A stretch of DNA of 64,000 nt, taken from Zunongwangia sp. HGR-M22. GTDB taxonomy: Bacteria > Bacteroidota > Bacteroidia > Flavobacteriales > Flavobacteriaceae. The translations under genes and the position numbers were made by a program. The notes under the pieces were generated by a model that saw only the letters and a list, made by a program, of their open reading frames with translations, had not been told where the DNA came from and did not search any database. The DNA lies in the NCBI RefSeq assembly GCF_027594425.1, contig NZ_CP115159.1, positions 1,973,001 through 2,037,000 on the forward strand, given 5' to 3'. Below, piece by piece: positions 51,345 through 60,096 of the stretch. Each line of letters starts with the position of its first letter. The first letter of the stretch is position 1.

Positions 51345-52172
51345 CTAAGATAATTTAACCGAAGTCATTGTAAGTGCCCCCCCAACGGCTTTATCATTAA
51401 AAAATTCCAACTCATCTTTATTTTCTTGTAACGCCAGCGTATAAAGTAAAGGTAAATAATGGTCTGAAGTAGGAATTGCCAAATTTACTGCTGCTCCCAG
51501 TTGATTATAATTCTGTAGCGCAATATGATCTTTGGTACTTATCAGTCCTTTTATTTTTTCATCTGCTTCTATTGCCCAATCGAATGCGTGATCGATTTTA
51601 TTCATATTCTGCCAATCGATGCGTCTAAGATTATGGACGATATTACCGCTCCCAATAATTAAGATTCCTTTTCTTCTTAGTACGGCTAATTCTTTAGCAA
51701 AATTGTAATGTTCTTGCGGTGTTTTATAGGCATCTAGACTTAATTGAACAATAGGGACATCAGCCTCTGGATAAAGATGTCTAAGTACACTCCATGCACC
51801 ATGATCTAATCCCCATTGATCGTCTAAATGAATACTTTCGCTGCTAACTAAGGAAGATGTAGCTTCGGCGAGTGCACGGGTTCCTTTTGCAGGATATTGA
51901 ACATCGAATAATTGCTGCGGAAAACCACCAAAATCATGTATTGTTCTAGGAAAATTCATAGCAGTAATTGCAGTACCTCTTGTAAGCCAGTGCGCTGAAA
52001 TACACAAAATAGCATTAGGTTTTGGTAAACTTTCGGCTATTTTACGCCAATTACTAACGAATTCATTTTCCTCGATTGCATTCATGGGGCTACCGTGTCC
52101 AAAAAACAAAATTGGCATTTTTGGAGTAGTTTTTAAACCTGTATTTATATTGTACAATTCACTGATGTTCAT
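51345..52172 (-). CDS. 4,5-DOPA dioxygenase extradiol-like protein (YgiD family)
   Basis: A 275-residue member of the class III extradiol ring-cleavage family (LigB-like). Metal-site residues appear in FFGHGSPMNAI, ISAHWLTRGT, LDHGAWSVL and GSGNIVHNLR. Bacterial relatives such as E. coli YgiD open DOPA or related catechols, but the physiological substrate in flavobacteria is not known. The open frame extends to 52217; the ATG at 52172 (MNISELYN) is preferred because the upstream 15 residues are hydrophobic and unrelated to the family. It follows the azoreductase gene terminator on the same strand, so it has its own promoter. Confidence 0.9.
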   Translation of the reverse strand: MNISELYNINTGLKTTPKMPILFFGHGSPMNAIEENEFVSNWRKIAESLPKPNAILCISAHWLTRGTAITAMNFPRTIHDFGGFPQQLFDVQYPAKGTRALAEATSSLVSSESIHLDDQWGLDHGAWSVLRHLYPEADVPIVQLSLDAYKTPQEHYNFAKELAVLRRKGILIIGSGNIVHNLRRIDWQNMNKIDHAFDWAIEADEKIKGLISTKDHIALQNYNQLGAAVNLAIPTSDHYLPLLYTLALQENKDELEFFNDKAVGGALTMTSVKLS

Positions 52173-52194
52173 AAGTCGAGCTATTGAGTTAAAC

Positions 52195-52228
52195 AAAAAA
52201 AGCCTTTCGAAAATCAATCCGAAAGGCT
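52195..52228 (-). terminator. Rho-independent terminator after the azoreductase gene
   Basis: On the minus strand, a 9-bp stem AGCCTTTCG/CGAAAGGCT followed by seven U-coding residues ends the azoreductase transcript before the DOPA-dioxygenase gene. Confidence 0.85.
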
Positions 52229-52257
52229 AGTGATAATTTTTCTTTTTCTCTCAGATA

Positions 52258-52860
52258 TTACGCCAATATTGCAGCAAATTCTTTTTCAGCTTTAGCTAGC
52301 GCATCTTCTCTTAATTCAGGAATAGCAACTCCTTCTACTCTTATTAGTTCTACATCTGTCATTCCTAAGAATCCAAAAACTTTAATCAGATATTCAGATA
52401 CAAAATCATAACCAGGATTTTCAGAATAAACACCACCAGAACTCATTGCAATATAAACTTTCTTACCAGTTACCAATCCTTGTGGACCTTCTTCAGTATA
52501 TTTAAAAGTTTCTCCAGCTTTAGCAAGATGGTCGATCCATGCTTTTAATTGCGAAGGAATCCCAAAATTATATAAAGGAGCACCAACAACTAAAATATCT
52601 GCGTCAAATAATTCTTTAATCGCTTCTTCTTGTATAGCGATATTTTCTTTTTGAGCAGCTGTTCTGTTTTCTTCAGGAGTAAGAATTGCCTGCCATCTGT
52701 CTTCAGTTAGATGTGGGAAATCTTCAGCAACAAGTTTTTTTTCTACGACTGCACTTTCGGGATAACTTTCTTTAAGTTGTTCTACTATTTTATTCCCTAA
52801 AGCTAAACTGTAAGAGTTTTGACCGTTTAAACTTGAAATTACGTGAAGTATCTTTTTCAT
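52258..52860 (-). CDS. azoR: FMN-dependent NADH-azoreductase-like flavoprotein
   Basis: A 200-residue flavodoxin-like quinone/azo reductase of the AzoR family. FMN-binding residues are in VISSLNGQNSYSLALG (phosphate loop), APLYNFGIPSQLKAWIDHL and SSGGVYSENPG. Such enzymes reduce quinones or nitro and azo compounds by two electrons with NAD(P)H and protect from thiol and quinone stress. A 16-bp palindrome directly behind its -7 box suggests a dedicated repressor. Next to it is a DOPA dioxygenase-like gene, so both may belong to catechol/quinone detoxification. Confidence 0.93.
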   Translation of the reverse strand: MKKILHVISSLNGQNSYSLALGNKIVEQLKESYPESAVVEKKLVAEDFPHLTEDRWQAILTPEENRTAAQKENIAIQEEAIKELFDADILVVGAPLYNFGIPSQLKAWIDHLAKAGETFKYTEEGPQGLVTGKKVYIAMSSGGVYSENPGYDFVSEYLIKVFGFLGMTDVELIRVEGVAIPELREDALAKAEKEFAAILA

Positions 52861-52879
52861 GACTTATATTTTGTATGAC

Positions 52880-52895
52880 ATTTGTATATACAAAT
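52880..52895. promoter_or_regulatory. 16-bp perfect palindrome at the azoR promoter
   Basis: ATTTGTATATACAAAT is a perfect dyad overlapping the downstream half of the azoR -7 box and the expected transcription start. A dimeric repressor (for example of the HxlR or MarR type) is a natural candidate; no such gene is adjacent. Confidence 0.6.
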
Positions 52896-52898
52896 ATA
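52891..52898 (-). promoter_or_regulatory. Bacteroidota -7 promoter element of azoR
   Basis: On the minus strand TATATTTG fits TAnnTTTG, 30 nt ahead of the azoR ATG. Confidence 0.55.
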
Positions 52899-52963
52899 AG
52901 ATACTATTGCCAGTATTTATAGTACTCACAAGGATTTCCCACTAACATTTAGGTTAGTGCCTT

Positions 52964-53500
52964 CTAATACTCTTCTAGTAATTCTCTACGGAAATTTTCT
53001 GGTTTGATGTGGTATGTCCTTGATAAAGCTTTTTCGAAATCTGAATAATCATCGAATCCGCAGGCTTCAGCAAGACATTTTAAATCACATTCTTGATATT
53101 CAGGAATATTGAGCATTTCTTTTAATTCCATAATTCTGAAATCGTCTAGATATTCAGTGAAGGTTTTTCTCTTTGCTTTTAATAAAATATAGTCTAGCTC
53201 TCCCGGTGTTAGCATTAGATGGCGACTAATTTGTTTAATCTTTAAGTTATGGATCAAAAAAAACTTCTCTTTACACATAATCTTGTCTAGAAGTTTCGAA
53301 TATTCAGTTGCCGTTTTATAATCTATATAGCTTTGTTCTGATTCGGAATCAATTTCTTTAAAAATTAATCCGCGATTACAAAGCATGATTAAAAAGCATG
53401 CAAGCAAAATAAATAAAATAAAGGAAATTGAGTTAAATGTAAAATTCCCTAAACTAATATGAAATACGAAGTACGCTATGTAAGACGCTAACAAACTCAT
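52964..53500 (-). CDS. Membrane-anchored AraC-type DNA-binding protein
   Basis: A 178-residue protein with one or two N-terminal membrane helices (residues about 3-20 and 24-44; SISFILFILLACFLIMLC) joined by a short linker to an AraC-like helix-turn-helix domain (about 95-178). In the latter LKIKQISRHLMLTPGELDYIL is the first helix-turn-helix and CLAEACGFDDYSDFEKALSRTYHIKPENFRREL the second, with the usual F..F-K-T-G.SP.xyR-like end reduced to HIKPENFRREL. It has no ligand-binding domain. Placement in the membrane is unusual for the family but is seen in Bacteroidota as the core of larger sensor proteins; it may be a shortened relative. Targets are unknown. Confidence 0.7.
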   Translation of the reverse strand: MSLLASYIAYFVFHISLGNFTFNSISFILFILLACFLIMLCNRGLIFKEIDSESEQSYIDYKTATEYSKLLDKIMCKEKFFLIHNLKIKQISRHLMLTPGELDYILLKAKRKTFTEYLDDFRIMELKEMLNIPEYQECDLKCLAEACGFDDYSDFEKALSRTYHIKPENFRRELLEEY

Positions 53501-53721
53501 AAATGCGATTGTTTTGATCTAAAAGCCTTCGTTTGTAGTAGGGTGTAAAACGCTACGGCTATTTAAAAATTAAATAAGTATTTGTAAATAGATATCAATT
53601 GTAGTGCCAGAGGTCATTTCTGTTAAAGAAATATCGTCAACTTATCAACAGTTTAAAATTATTTGTTAAACAAATATACATTTTTACCGATTGTATATAT
53701 TACATAATTAGAGTTTAAAAC

Positions 53722-53753
53722 AAAAAAACCGGATTATTAAATAATCCGGTTTT
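53722..53753 (-). terminator. Rho-independent terminator of the pentose-phosphate operon
   Basis: AAAACCGGATTATT/AATAATCCGGTTTT, a 14-bp stem with a one-base apex and an A/T-rich tail; reading leftward it is followed by a U run. Confidence 0.88.
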
Positions 53754-53771
53754 AATTATAAAAAGTTAAAA

Positions 53772-54482
53772 TTATATCCTTGCCGCGGCGTCTTGATCAA
53801 CGTACCACATTAATTCGCCAACGGGATCTATAATTTGCGATGGATATTTTTCGACATTCTTCTCACCTTTTACAACTTCGGAAAGTGCGTCTGCTTTTTT
53901 AGCGCCAAATACGATAAATGCTACACTTTTAGCAGCATTTAGTATTGGTGCTGTTAAAGTGATTCTATACATATCCTGAGGTTCTAGAAAATAGGCTGCT
54001 ACTTTTTTGTCCTCCTCATGAATTACTTTTTGTCCGGGAAATAATGATGCGGTATGACCATCATCACCCATTCCTAGAAATATTAAATCAAAAGTTCTAC
54101 CATCTTCTAAAACTTCATCCATAATTTTAGAATATTCCTTGGCATAATCTTCAGCAGAAATACCATCCTTATACATAGGATAGATCTGTTCTTCAGGAAT
54201 AGCAACTTTATTCAGAAAGTCATTAAAAGCATTTCCCGCATTGCTACGCTCATCTTCTATAGGAACCCAACGCTCGTCACCCCAGAAAATGTAAATCTTT
54301 TCCCATGCTACCTGATCTTTAAATTCGGTAGTTAATAGATCATACATTCCCGCTGGTGAAGAACCTCCCGTTAGCGCAACTGTAAATTTTCCTTTAGCCT
54401 CGATCGCTAACTTTGCATGTTCTACAAAATGTAGTGCTGCTGCATGGCTAGCTTCTTCTTTGGATTTATATATATTTAGCAT
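53772..54482 (-). CDS. pgl: 6-phosphogluconolactonase
   Basis: A 236-residue enzyme hydrolysing 6-phosphogluconolactone, the second step of the oxidative pentose-phosphate pathway. It belongs to the glucosamine-6-phosphate isomerase/6PGL fold: [51 protein letters not shown] with the catalytic His, and [17 protein letters not shown]. Its start overlaps the zwf stop by seven bases, coupling the two, and a perfect terminator follows. Confidence 0.95.
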   Translation of the reverse strand: MLNIYKSKEEASHAAALHFVEHAKLAIEAKGKFTVALTGGSSPAGMYDLLTTEFKDQVAWEKIYIFWGDERWVPIEDERSNAGNAFNDFLNKVAIPEEQIYPMYKDGISAEDYAKEYSKIMDEVLEDGRTFDLIFLGMGDDGHTASLFPGQKVIHEEDKKVAAYFLEPQDMYRITLTAPILNAAKSVAFIVFGAKKADALSEVVKGEKNVEKYPSQIIDPVGELMWYVDQDAAARI

Positions 54483-56002
54483 TGATCTTCTTTCTTTTCT
54501 TTCTTATTTCGAACGTTTATAGACCAAACATGTCCTTGCTGAGCGATTAAAGCTTCCGCATTTTCTGGACCATAACTTCCGGCTTGGTAATTTGGGAAAT
54601 TAAGTGATTCTCTGCCTTCCCAAGATTCCTGCACCGTTTTAATCACATCCCAAGCTTCCTCTACTTGATCTGAACGCATAAATAATGTTGTATCTCCCAA
54701 CATCGCATCTAATAACAAAGTTTCATAAGCTTCTGGAGTATGTGTAGAACAGCTATCATAATCAAAAACCATTTCAGAAGGATTTAAATTCATTTCTAAT
54801 CCTGGCTTTTTGGTCATAAATCGCAATCTAATGTCCATTTGAGGTTGCAGATTGATCGTTAATCTGTTTGGCATTATATTACTAGCCTGTTCTCCTGGGA
54901 AAGTGGCGTGTGGTACAGGTCTAAATTGGATAGTAATAGAAGAACTTTTTTCTTGCATTCTTTTACCTGTTCTTAGATAAAATGGAACATTTTGCCATCT
55001 CCAATTATCAATAAAGAACTTAATCGCTGCAAAAGTTTCAGTATTAGAAGTTTCACTAACACCTTCTTCTTCTCTATAACCCGGTACTTCTTCACCCTGT
55101 ACCCATCCATTACTATATTGACCACGAACGGCGTTTTTGGCAACTTCGTCTGGTTTTATTCTTCTAATAGCACGTAATACTTCAACTTTACGATTTCTAA
55201 TTTCTTCGGCATCCGAAGAAATTGGAGCTTCCATGGCGACCATACAAAGTATTTGAAGCAAATGATTTTGTATCATGTCTCTTAATGCTCCAGAACTCTC
55301 ATAATAACCGCCACGTGTGCCTACGCCAACTTTTTCTGCAACAGTAATCTGAACATAATCTATGTAATTTCTATTCCAAAGTGGCTCGAATAATGCATTC
55401 CCAAAACGAAAGGCCAAGATATTCTGAACGGTTTCTTTTCCCAAGTAGTGATCGATTCTAAAAATCTGCTTCTCATCAAACGTACGTCTTAGAAGTTGGT
55501 TAAGCTCAATCGCAGATTCCAGATCATAACCAAATGGTTTTTCGATTACTAAACGGTCTTTTTCTAAAGATTCTACGAGTTTCTGATCTTTTAGATTCGT
55601 GGTAATATCGTCGATAAACTTTGGTGATACAGAAAGGTAGAATAAACGGTTTGCTCGCTCTCCCCATTCCTTATCCAAATCACTCAATTTTGTGTGTAAA
55701 TCTATATAAGATTTCTCGTTAGTGATATCTGATTTAAAATAGTGAATTGACTCCTGAAATTCTTTCCAAACCTTATTATCTGGCTCTCTACGAGAAAATT
55801 CTTTTAATTTTTTGTATAAATCCTTTCTGTAGGATTCATTATCAAAATCAGACCTACCTAAACCGATAATTGCAAAATTATCGGCCATGCGATCGTCTAT
55901 AAATAGGTTATAAAACGCGGGGATTAACTTACGACTGGCAAGATCTCCGGTCCCACCAAAAATTACTATAATCGTAGGAGCAGCTTTTTTTTCTGTCTTC
56001 AT
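54476..56002 (-). CDS. zwf: Glucose-6-phosphate 1-dehydrogenase
   Basis: A 508-residue NADP-dependent dehydrogenase giving 6-phosphogluconolactone. The Rossmann fingerprint [20 protein letters not shown] is near residue 13, and the catalytic block [21 protein letters not shown] has the active-site His-Tyr pair; the substrate-binding [11 protein letters not shown] also fits. Full length. It lies 18 nt after the gnd stop and overlaps pgl by seven nucleotides. Confidence 0.97.
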   Translation of the reverse strand: MKTEKKAAPTIIVIFGGTGDLASRKLIPAFYNLFIDDRMADNFAIIGLGRSDFDNESYRKDLYKKLKEFSRREPDNKVWKEFQESIHYFKSDITNEKSYIDLHTKLSDLDKEWGERANRLFYLSVSPKFIDDITTNLKDQKLVESLEKDRLVIEKPFGYDLESAIELNQLLRRTFDEKQIFRIDHYLGKETVQNILAFRFGNALFEPLWNRNYIDYVQITVAEKVGVGTRGGYYESSGALRDMIQNHLLQILCMVAMEAPISSDAEEIRNRKVEVLRAIRRIKPDEVAKNAVRGQYSNGWVQGEEVPGYREEEGVSETSNTETFAAIKFFIDNWRWQNVPFYLRTGKRMQEKSSSITIQFRPVPHATFPGEQASNIMPNRLTINLQPQMDIRLRFMTKKPGLEMNLNPSEMVFDYDSCSTHTPEAYETLLLDAMLGDTTLFMRSDQVEEAWDVIKTVQESWEGRESLNFPNYQAGSYGPENAEALIAQQGHVWSINVRNKKEKKEDQC

Positions 56003-56020
56003 TTCAATTTAATTAATTGA

Positions 56021-57427
56021 TTATACCCAGTCTGTATGGAAAATTCCTTCCTGGTCGTTACGTTCGTATTTATGAGCTCCAAAGTAATCTCTTTGAGCCA
56101 TAATTAGATTTGTTGGTAAAATCGCGCTTCTGTAAGAATCAAAATAAGAAACTGTAGAAGTAAATACTGAAGCAGGCACTCCTTTATCAATAAAAGTTTT
56201 TACCACCTTGCGAGCAGCCCCTTGTTTTTCTTCAAGTGCTTTACCTAATTTTTCATCTAACAATAAATTAGGTAGCTCTGGGGAATTTTTATATGCCTGT
56301 CTAAAATCTTCTAAACACGTCGCCCTAATTATACATCCACCACGCCAAATTTTAGCTACTTCCTCAAGGTTTAAGCCGTAGTTATACTCTTTTGAAGCGA
56401 GATTTAACTGCGACATTCCTTGTGCATAAATGTTAATCATCGCGAAGTAAAATGCATCCTTTAGTTCTGCGAAAATTTCTTCTTCTGAAGTTTCAGAGAT
56501 ATCTTCCCATTTTAAACTTTTTGAAGCTTTTACGCGCTCTTCTTTATATTTAGAAATATCGCGCATTTCTACCGCAGCGTTAATAGCAGGTATTGGAGCC
56601 TGAATATCCATAGCATTTTGGGAAGTCCATTTACCAGTTCCTTTCGCTTTTGCAGCATCAGAAACATAATTTAGTAGAATCCCTTTTTCGGTTATTTGAT
56701 CTTCTTTTTTAAGAATATCTGCGGTAATTTCAACCAAGAAGGATGATAATTCTGAATCATTCCACTTTTCGAATAATTGCTGAATTTTAGCATCTTCAAC
56801 ACCATAGCCTCTTTTTAAAAGGTCATAGACTTCAGCGATAAGTTGCATAATAGCATATTCAATACCATTATGAACCATTTTCACATAATTTCCGGCAGAT
56901 CCTTTACCTAGGTAAGTAACACAAGGCTCGCCATTTACTTTAGCGGCCACGGCCTCAAAAATAGGGCGAAGTCTTTCGTAAGCTTCAGAATTTCCACCTG
57001 GCATCATACTTGGTCCAAAGCGGGCTCCTTTCTCTCCACCAGATATTCCCATTCCGAAGAAATGAATTCCTTTTTCAGCAAGTTCTTTAACACGACGGTC
57101 GGTATCAGGAAAATAAGAGTTACCACCATCTACTAACACATCGCCTTCTTCTAAAAACGGCAATAGTGATTTAATCGCGGCATCTACGGGTTTCCCGGCG
57201 GGAACCAATAACATAATTGCTCGCGGTTTACGAATAAGTCCGCAAAACTCTTCTGCAGAGGTTGTTCCTTTTATAGTATGATTTTCTAAGGCTTCTTTTT
57301 CTAGAGATGCAGCTTTTTCTGGATCTAAGTCCAGACCGGCTACAGAGAAATTATTATCGGCCATGTTAAGTAAGAGGTTTCTTCCCATTACTCCAAGACC
57401 TACTATTCCAAAATCGAATTCTTCCAT
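56021..57427 (-). CDS. gnd: 6-phosphogluconate dehydrogenase, decarboxylating
   Basis: A 468-residue enzyme producing ribulose 5-phosphate, CO2 and reduced cofactor. The N-terminal GIVGLGVMGRNLLLNMADNN is the cofactor-binding start, GGNSYFPDTDRRVKELAEKGI and FFGMGISGGEKGARFGPSMMPGG form the substrate pocket, GKGSAGNYVKMVHNGIEYAIM contains the catalytic Lys and a C-terminal dimer-tail ends at EGIFHTDWV. The length fits the long (type I) form. It sits between rpiB (20 nt away) and zwf (18 nt away) in one operon. Confidence 0.97.
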   Translation of the reverse strand: MEEFDFGIVGLGVMGRNLLLNMADNNFSVAGLDLDPEKAASLEKEALENHTIKGTTSAEEFCGLIRKPRAIMLLVPAGKPVDAAIKSLLPFLEEGDVLVDGGNSYFPDTDRRVKELAEKGIHFFGMGISGGEKGARFGPSMMPGGNSEAYERLRPIFEAVAAKVNGEPCVTYLGKGSAGNYVKMVHNGIEYAIMQLIAEVYDLLKRGYGVEDAKIQQLFEKWNDSELSSFLVEITADILKKEDQITEKGILLNYVSDAAKAKGTGKWTSQNAMDIQAPIPAINAAVEMRDISKYKEERVKASKSLKWEDISETSEEEIFAELKDAFYFAMINIYAQGMSQLNLASKEYNYGLNLEEVAKIWRGGCIIRATCLEDFRQAYKNSPELPNLLLDEKLGKALEEKQGAARKVVKTFIDKGVPASVFTSTVSYFDSYRSAILPTNLIMAQRDYFGAHKYERNDQEGIFHTDWV

Positions 57428-57447
57428 GATTCTTTTTTAGTTCTACG

Positions 57448-57903
57448 TTATTTAAAATATTCTTTTTCTATTGCAATTACTTTGTCTAATCTTCTTTTAA
57501 AACGATCTTCTTGCTGAAATTCAGCTTTCAAAAATGCTAAAATGATTTCTAGAATTAGCGAAGTTCCCAAAACACGACCTCCTACACATAACATATTCAT
57601 ATCGTCATGTTCTACGCCCTGGTGTGCAGAATACGTTTCAGAAATTAGTGCGGCTCTTACTCCTGGGAATTTATTGGCAGCGATAGACACTCCTACTCCG
57701 CTACCACAAACCGCAATTGCTCTATCGATTTTATTCTTGATAATAGCGTTCGCTAATGGCGTTACAATGTCTGGATAATCATCGTCACTCTGATATTCGA
57801 AAGCTCCAAAATCTTGTATATCGAAATTTTTTTCTTTTAAAAGATCCAGTAATTTTCTCTTTTGTTCTAGTCCAGCATGATCTGCTGCAATTCCGATTTT
57901 CAT
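57448..57903 (-). CDS. rpiB: Ribose 5-phosphate isomerase B
   Basis: A 151-residue RpiB/LacAB-type sugar-phosphate isomerase (ribulose 5-phosphate to ribose 5-phosphate). The active-site Cys lies in AVCGSGVGVSIAANKFPG, and the start MKIGIAADHAGLEQKRKLL and the EHDDMNMLCVGGRVLG motif are typical. It is the first gene of the rpiB-gnd-zwf-pgl operon, making the operon able to carry glucose 6-phosphate to ribose 5-phosphate. Confidence 0.94.
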   Translation of the reverse strand: MKIGIAADHAGLEQKRKLLDLLKEKNFDIQDFGAFEYQSDDDYPDIVTPLANAIIKNKIDRAIAVCGSGVGVSIAANKFPGVRAALISETYSAHQGVEHDDMNMLCVGGRVLGTSLILEIILAFLKAEFQQEDRFKRRLDKVIAIEKEYFK

Positions 57904-58075
57904 GTAATTTCAACTTTTTGGTTAAGCGTTTGGACGATAAATTTAGCCAATTAAATTTGTTCTTGGGTAAGAGAAAGCCTTATAAAAATACTAAAACCTT
58001 TGAAATTGCTTAGATATCCCAGCTTTTTGGAAAATTATCCTACTCAAGGAGATTAGATTTCCCGATTTTTGAAGT

Positions 58076-59005
58076 TTATTTGATAATTTCCATAATTCCA
58101 ATAAACGAAATTACGCTAATAAAAATCCATATAATTATGGCTAAAAAAACAGGTCGAACTCCTACTCTTTTAAAACTTTTGTAATGCAATCCGCTACCTA
58201 TTAAAAAAAGAACTAGCGTTAATCCTATTTTAGATATAGAAACAATTTTGGGCGACAGTATCGCTATATTTGGAATATATGTATTCACCAAAATCGCTAA
58301 AATGAATAAACCTATAAAATAGGGAATCTTGATTTTTTTAAATGGGGTATGACTGCTTAATGCAAATAAAAATGAAACCGGTAAAATCCATAGAGCACGT
58401 GCTAATTTCACGGTAGTCGCAATTTCTAGAGCTTCGTTTCCGTATACTTGCGCTGCGCCAATAACAGAGCTCGTATCGTGAATGGCAATGGCACTCCAAA
58501 TACCAAATTGATGCTGACTCATATTAAAAAAATGTCCTATTGCCGGAAAAAGAAACAGAGCAATACTATTTAAAAGAAAAACACAACCAATTGCAATAGA
58601 AATCTGTTTTGGGTCAGCTTTTATTATTGGAGAAACCGCGGCAATAGCGCTTCCACCGCAAATAGCAGTTCCAGAACTTATAAGTTTTGTTATTTTTTTA
58701 TCGATTTTAAAAATCTTACCAACTAAAATTCCCAAACCTATGGTTAAGCTAATTGAAATTATCGTAAAAAAGAAGCCGTCTTTACCTGCTGCTAAAGCTT
58801 TGTCGATATTCATTCCAAAACCAAGGCCGATAACCGATAATTTTAATAACCAGTTTATGCTCGATTGTGTTTTTTGCTGAAAAGGATTTTTAGCCAACTG
58901 CGCGTAAATAATACCGAGAGCTAAAGCTATTGGCGGATTTACCATCGGAAAGAAGCAGGCCATGCAGAAAAGCAGAAAAACGATCTGATGAATTGAAATT
59001 TTCAT
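58076..59005 (-). CDS. YeiH/UPF0324 family putative sulfate (anion) exporter
   Basis: A 309-residue polytopic membrane protein with about nine to ten helices. Family marks are NPPIALALGIIYAQL, LSVIGLGFGMNIDKALAAG, SSGTAICGGSAIAAVSPIIKA and the IAIHDTSSVIGAAQVYGNEALEIATTVKLAR stretch that ends in the conserved Lys-Leu-Ala-Arg. It probably exports sulfate-like anions, such as sulfite or its adducts. The ATG at 59005 is preferred over one at 59026 that adds MDIIIQY. It is 73 nt after the LysR gene on the same strand, which is the usual partner gene for YeiH. Confidence 0.9.
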   Translation of the reverse strand: MKISIHQIVFLLFCMACFFPMVNPPIALALGIIYAQLAKNPFQQKTQSSINWLLKLSVIGLGFGMNIDKALAAGKDGFFFTIISISLTIGLGILVGKIFKIDKKITKLISSGTAICGGSAIAAVSPIIKADPKQISIAIGCVFLLNSIALFLFPAIGHFFNMSQHQFGIWSAIAIHDTSSVIGAAQVYGNEALEIATTVKLARALWILPVSFLFALSSHTPFKKIKIPYFIGLFILAILVNTYIPNIAILSPKIVSISKIGLTLVLFLIGSGLHYKSFKRVGVRPVFLAIIIWIFISVISFIGIMEIIK

Positions 59006-59078
59006 ATACTGAATTATAATATCCAAAGATAGCTACAGCCTTGTTTGCATTCAAATCATAAAAAGTAATCCTATATAA

Positions 59079-59972
59079 CTAAAAGTTATAGTGATGCTGT
59101 AGAAATTTTAGAAAAACAGCATTCAATTTTGAGTGATGTCCTTGTTGCTGAATAAAAAAGAAATCACGGGTTATTTGAAGATTTTCAATATCCAAAATGT
59201 AAACGTCTCCGTGTTTTAATTCTTTTAAAACCGTATTTACACTTAAAAAACTAGCGCTATGCCCGTTCGATAAATACGATTTTATACTTTCTGAGCTACC
59301 TAACTCTATTTCGATATTTAAATCCTCTGTTTTAAGATTTTTATGTTGGAAAGCTTTTAAAATAACCTCTCTTGTACCCGAGCCTTTCTCTCTTAAAACA
59401 AGGGGAATATGTTTTAATTCTGAAATTGAAATCTGATTAAGTTTGGCTGAAAGATGAGATTTATCCACTACAAGAACAATCTCATCTTTTAAAAATGCCT
59501 GATAGGATAATTCCCGGTTTTTGGATTGTCCCTCAATAAAGCCCAACTCTACCGAATTATTCATAACCGCCTTTTCTACTTTTTCGGTATTCATATTCAA
59601 TAAATGAATCTTGATTTTTGGGAATTTTTGATGAAATTTGGCTAAAACCTCGGGTAAGATATACTGTGCGATAGTGGTACTTGCAGCAATTCTAAGCGTT
59701 CCTTCGTTTTTATCTATTAGGGAATTCATATCAAATTCAGCTTTTTCATACTGCTGGAAAATAAGTTTAGTATGTGATAATAAAAGTTTTCCCGCAGTGG
59801 TAAGCGCTATACTATTGCCCTTTCTAACAAAAAGCTTTTGGTTAAAATGAGCTTCTATTTGCCTAATATGCTTAGTAACAGCCGGTTGAGTAATATGAAG
59901 ATCTTCAGCAGCTTTAGAAAAGCTTAACCGTGATGCTACATTTTGAAATACATGTAATTTAAAATCAAACAT
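59079..59972 (-). CDS. LysR-type regulator of the YeiH gene (YeiE/CysB-like)
   Basis: A 297-residue LysR transcription regulator. The winged helix-turn-helix (DFKLHVFQNVASRLSFSKAA, ITQPAVTKHIRQIEAHF) covers residues 1-65, with the co-inducer domain from about 90 (TLRIAASTTIAQYILPEVLAKF), ending in FQHKNLK-type segments. It regulates sulfur, sulfite or anion metabolism in relatives, and its neighbour is the YeiH exporter. The ATG at 59972 is preferred to an earlier one adding three residues. Confidence 0.9.
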   Translation of the reverse strand: MFDFKLHVFQNVASRLSFSKAAEDLHITQPAVTKHIRQIEAHFNQKLFVRKGNSIALTTAGKLLLSHTKLIFQQYEKAEFDMNSLIDKNEGTLRIAASTTIAQYILPEVLAKFHQKFPKIKIHLLNMNTEKVEKAVMNNSVELGFIEGQSKNRELSYQAFLKDEIVLVVDKSHLSAKLNQISISELKHIPLVLREKGSGTREVILKAFQHKNLKTEDLNIEIELGSSESIKSYLSNGHSASFLSVNTVLKELKHGDVYILDIENLQITRDFFFIQQQGHHSKLNAVFLKFLQHHYNF

Positions 59973-60031
59973 TATAATCAAAAGTAATAGTTATACGTTT
60001 AAAAGTACATTTATTTTAAATTTCAGAAATA

Positions 60032-60070
60032 AAAAAACAGATTCTAATTATAGAAAATCAGAAGCTGTTT
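60032..60070 (-). terminator. Rho-independent terminator after the M1 peptidase gene
   Basis: AAACAGATTCT pairs with AGAAGCTGTTT (one internal mismatch) over a 14-nt loop; on the minus strand a run of seven U residues follows. Confidence 0.7.
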
Positions 60071-60096
60071 CAATTTAAATTATTTAAAACTACAAT

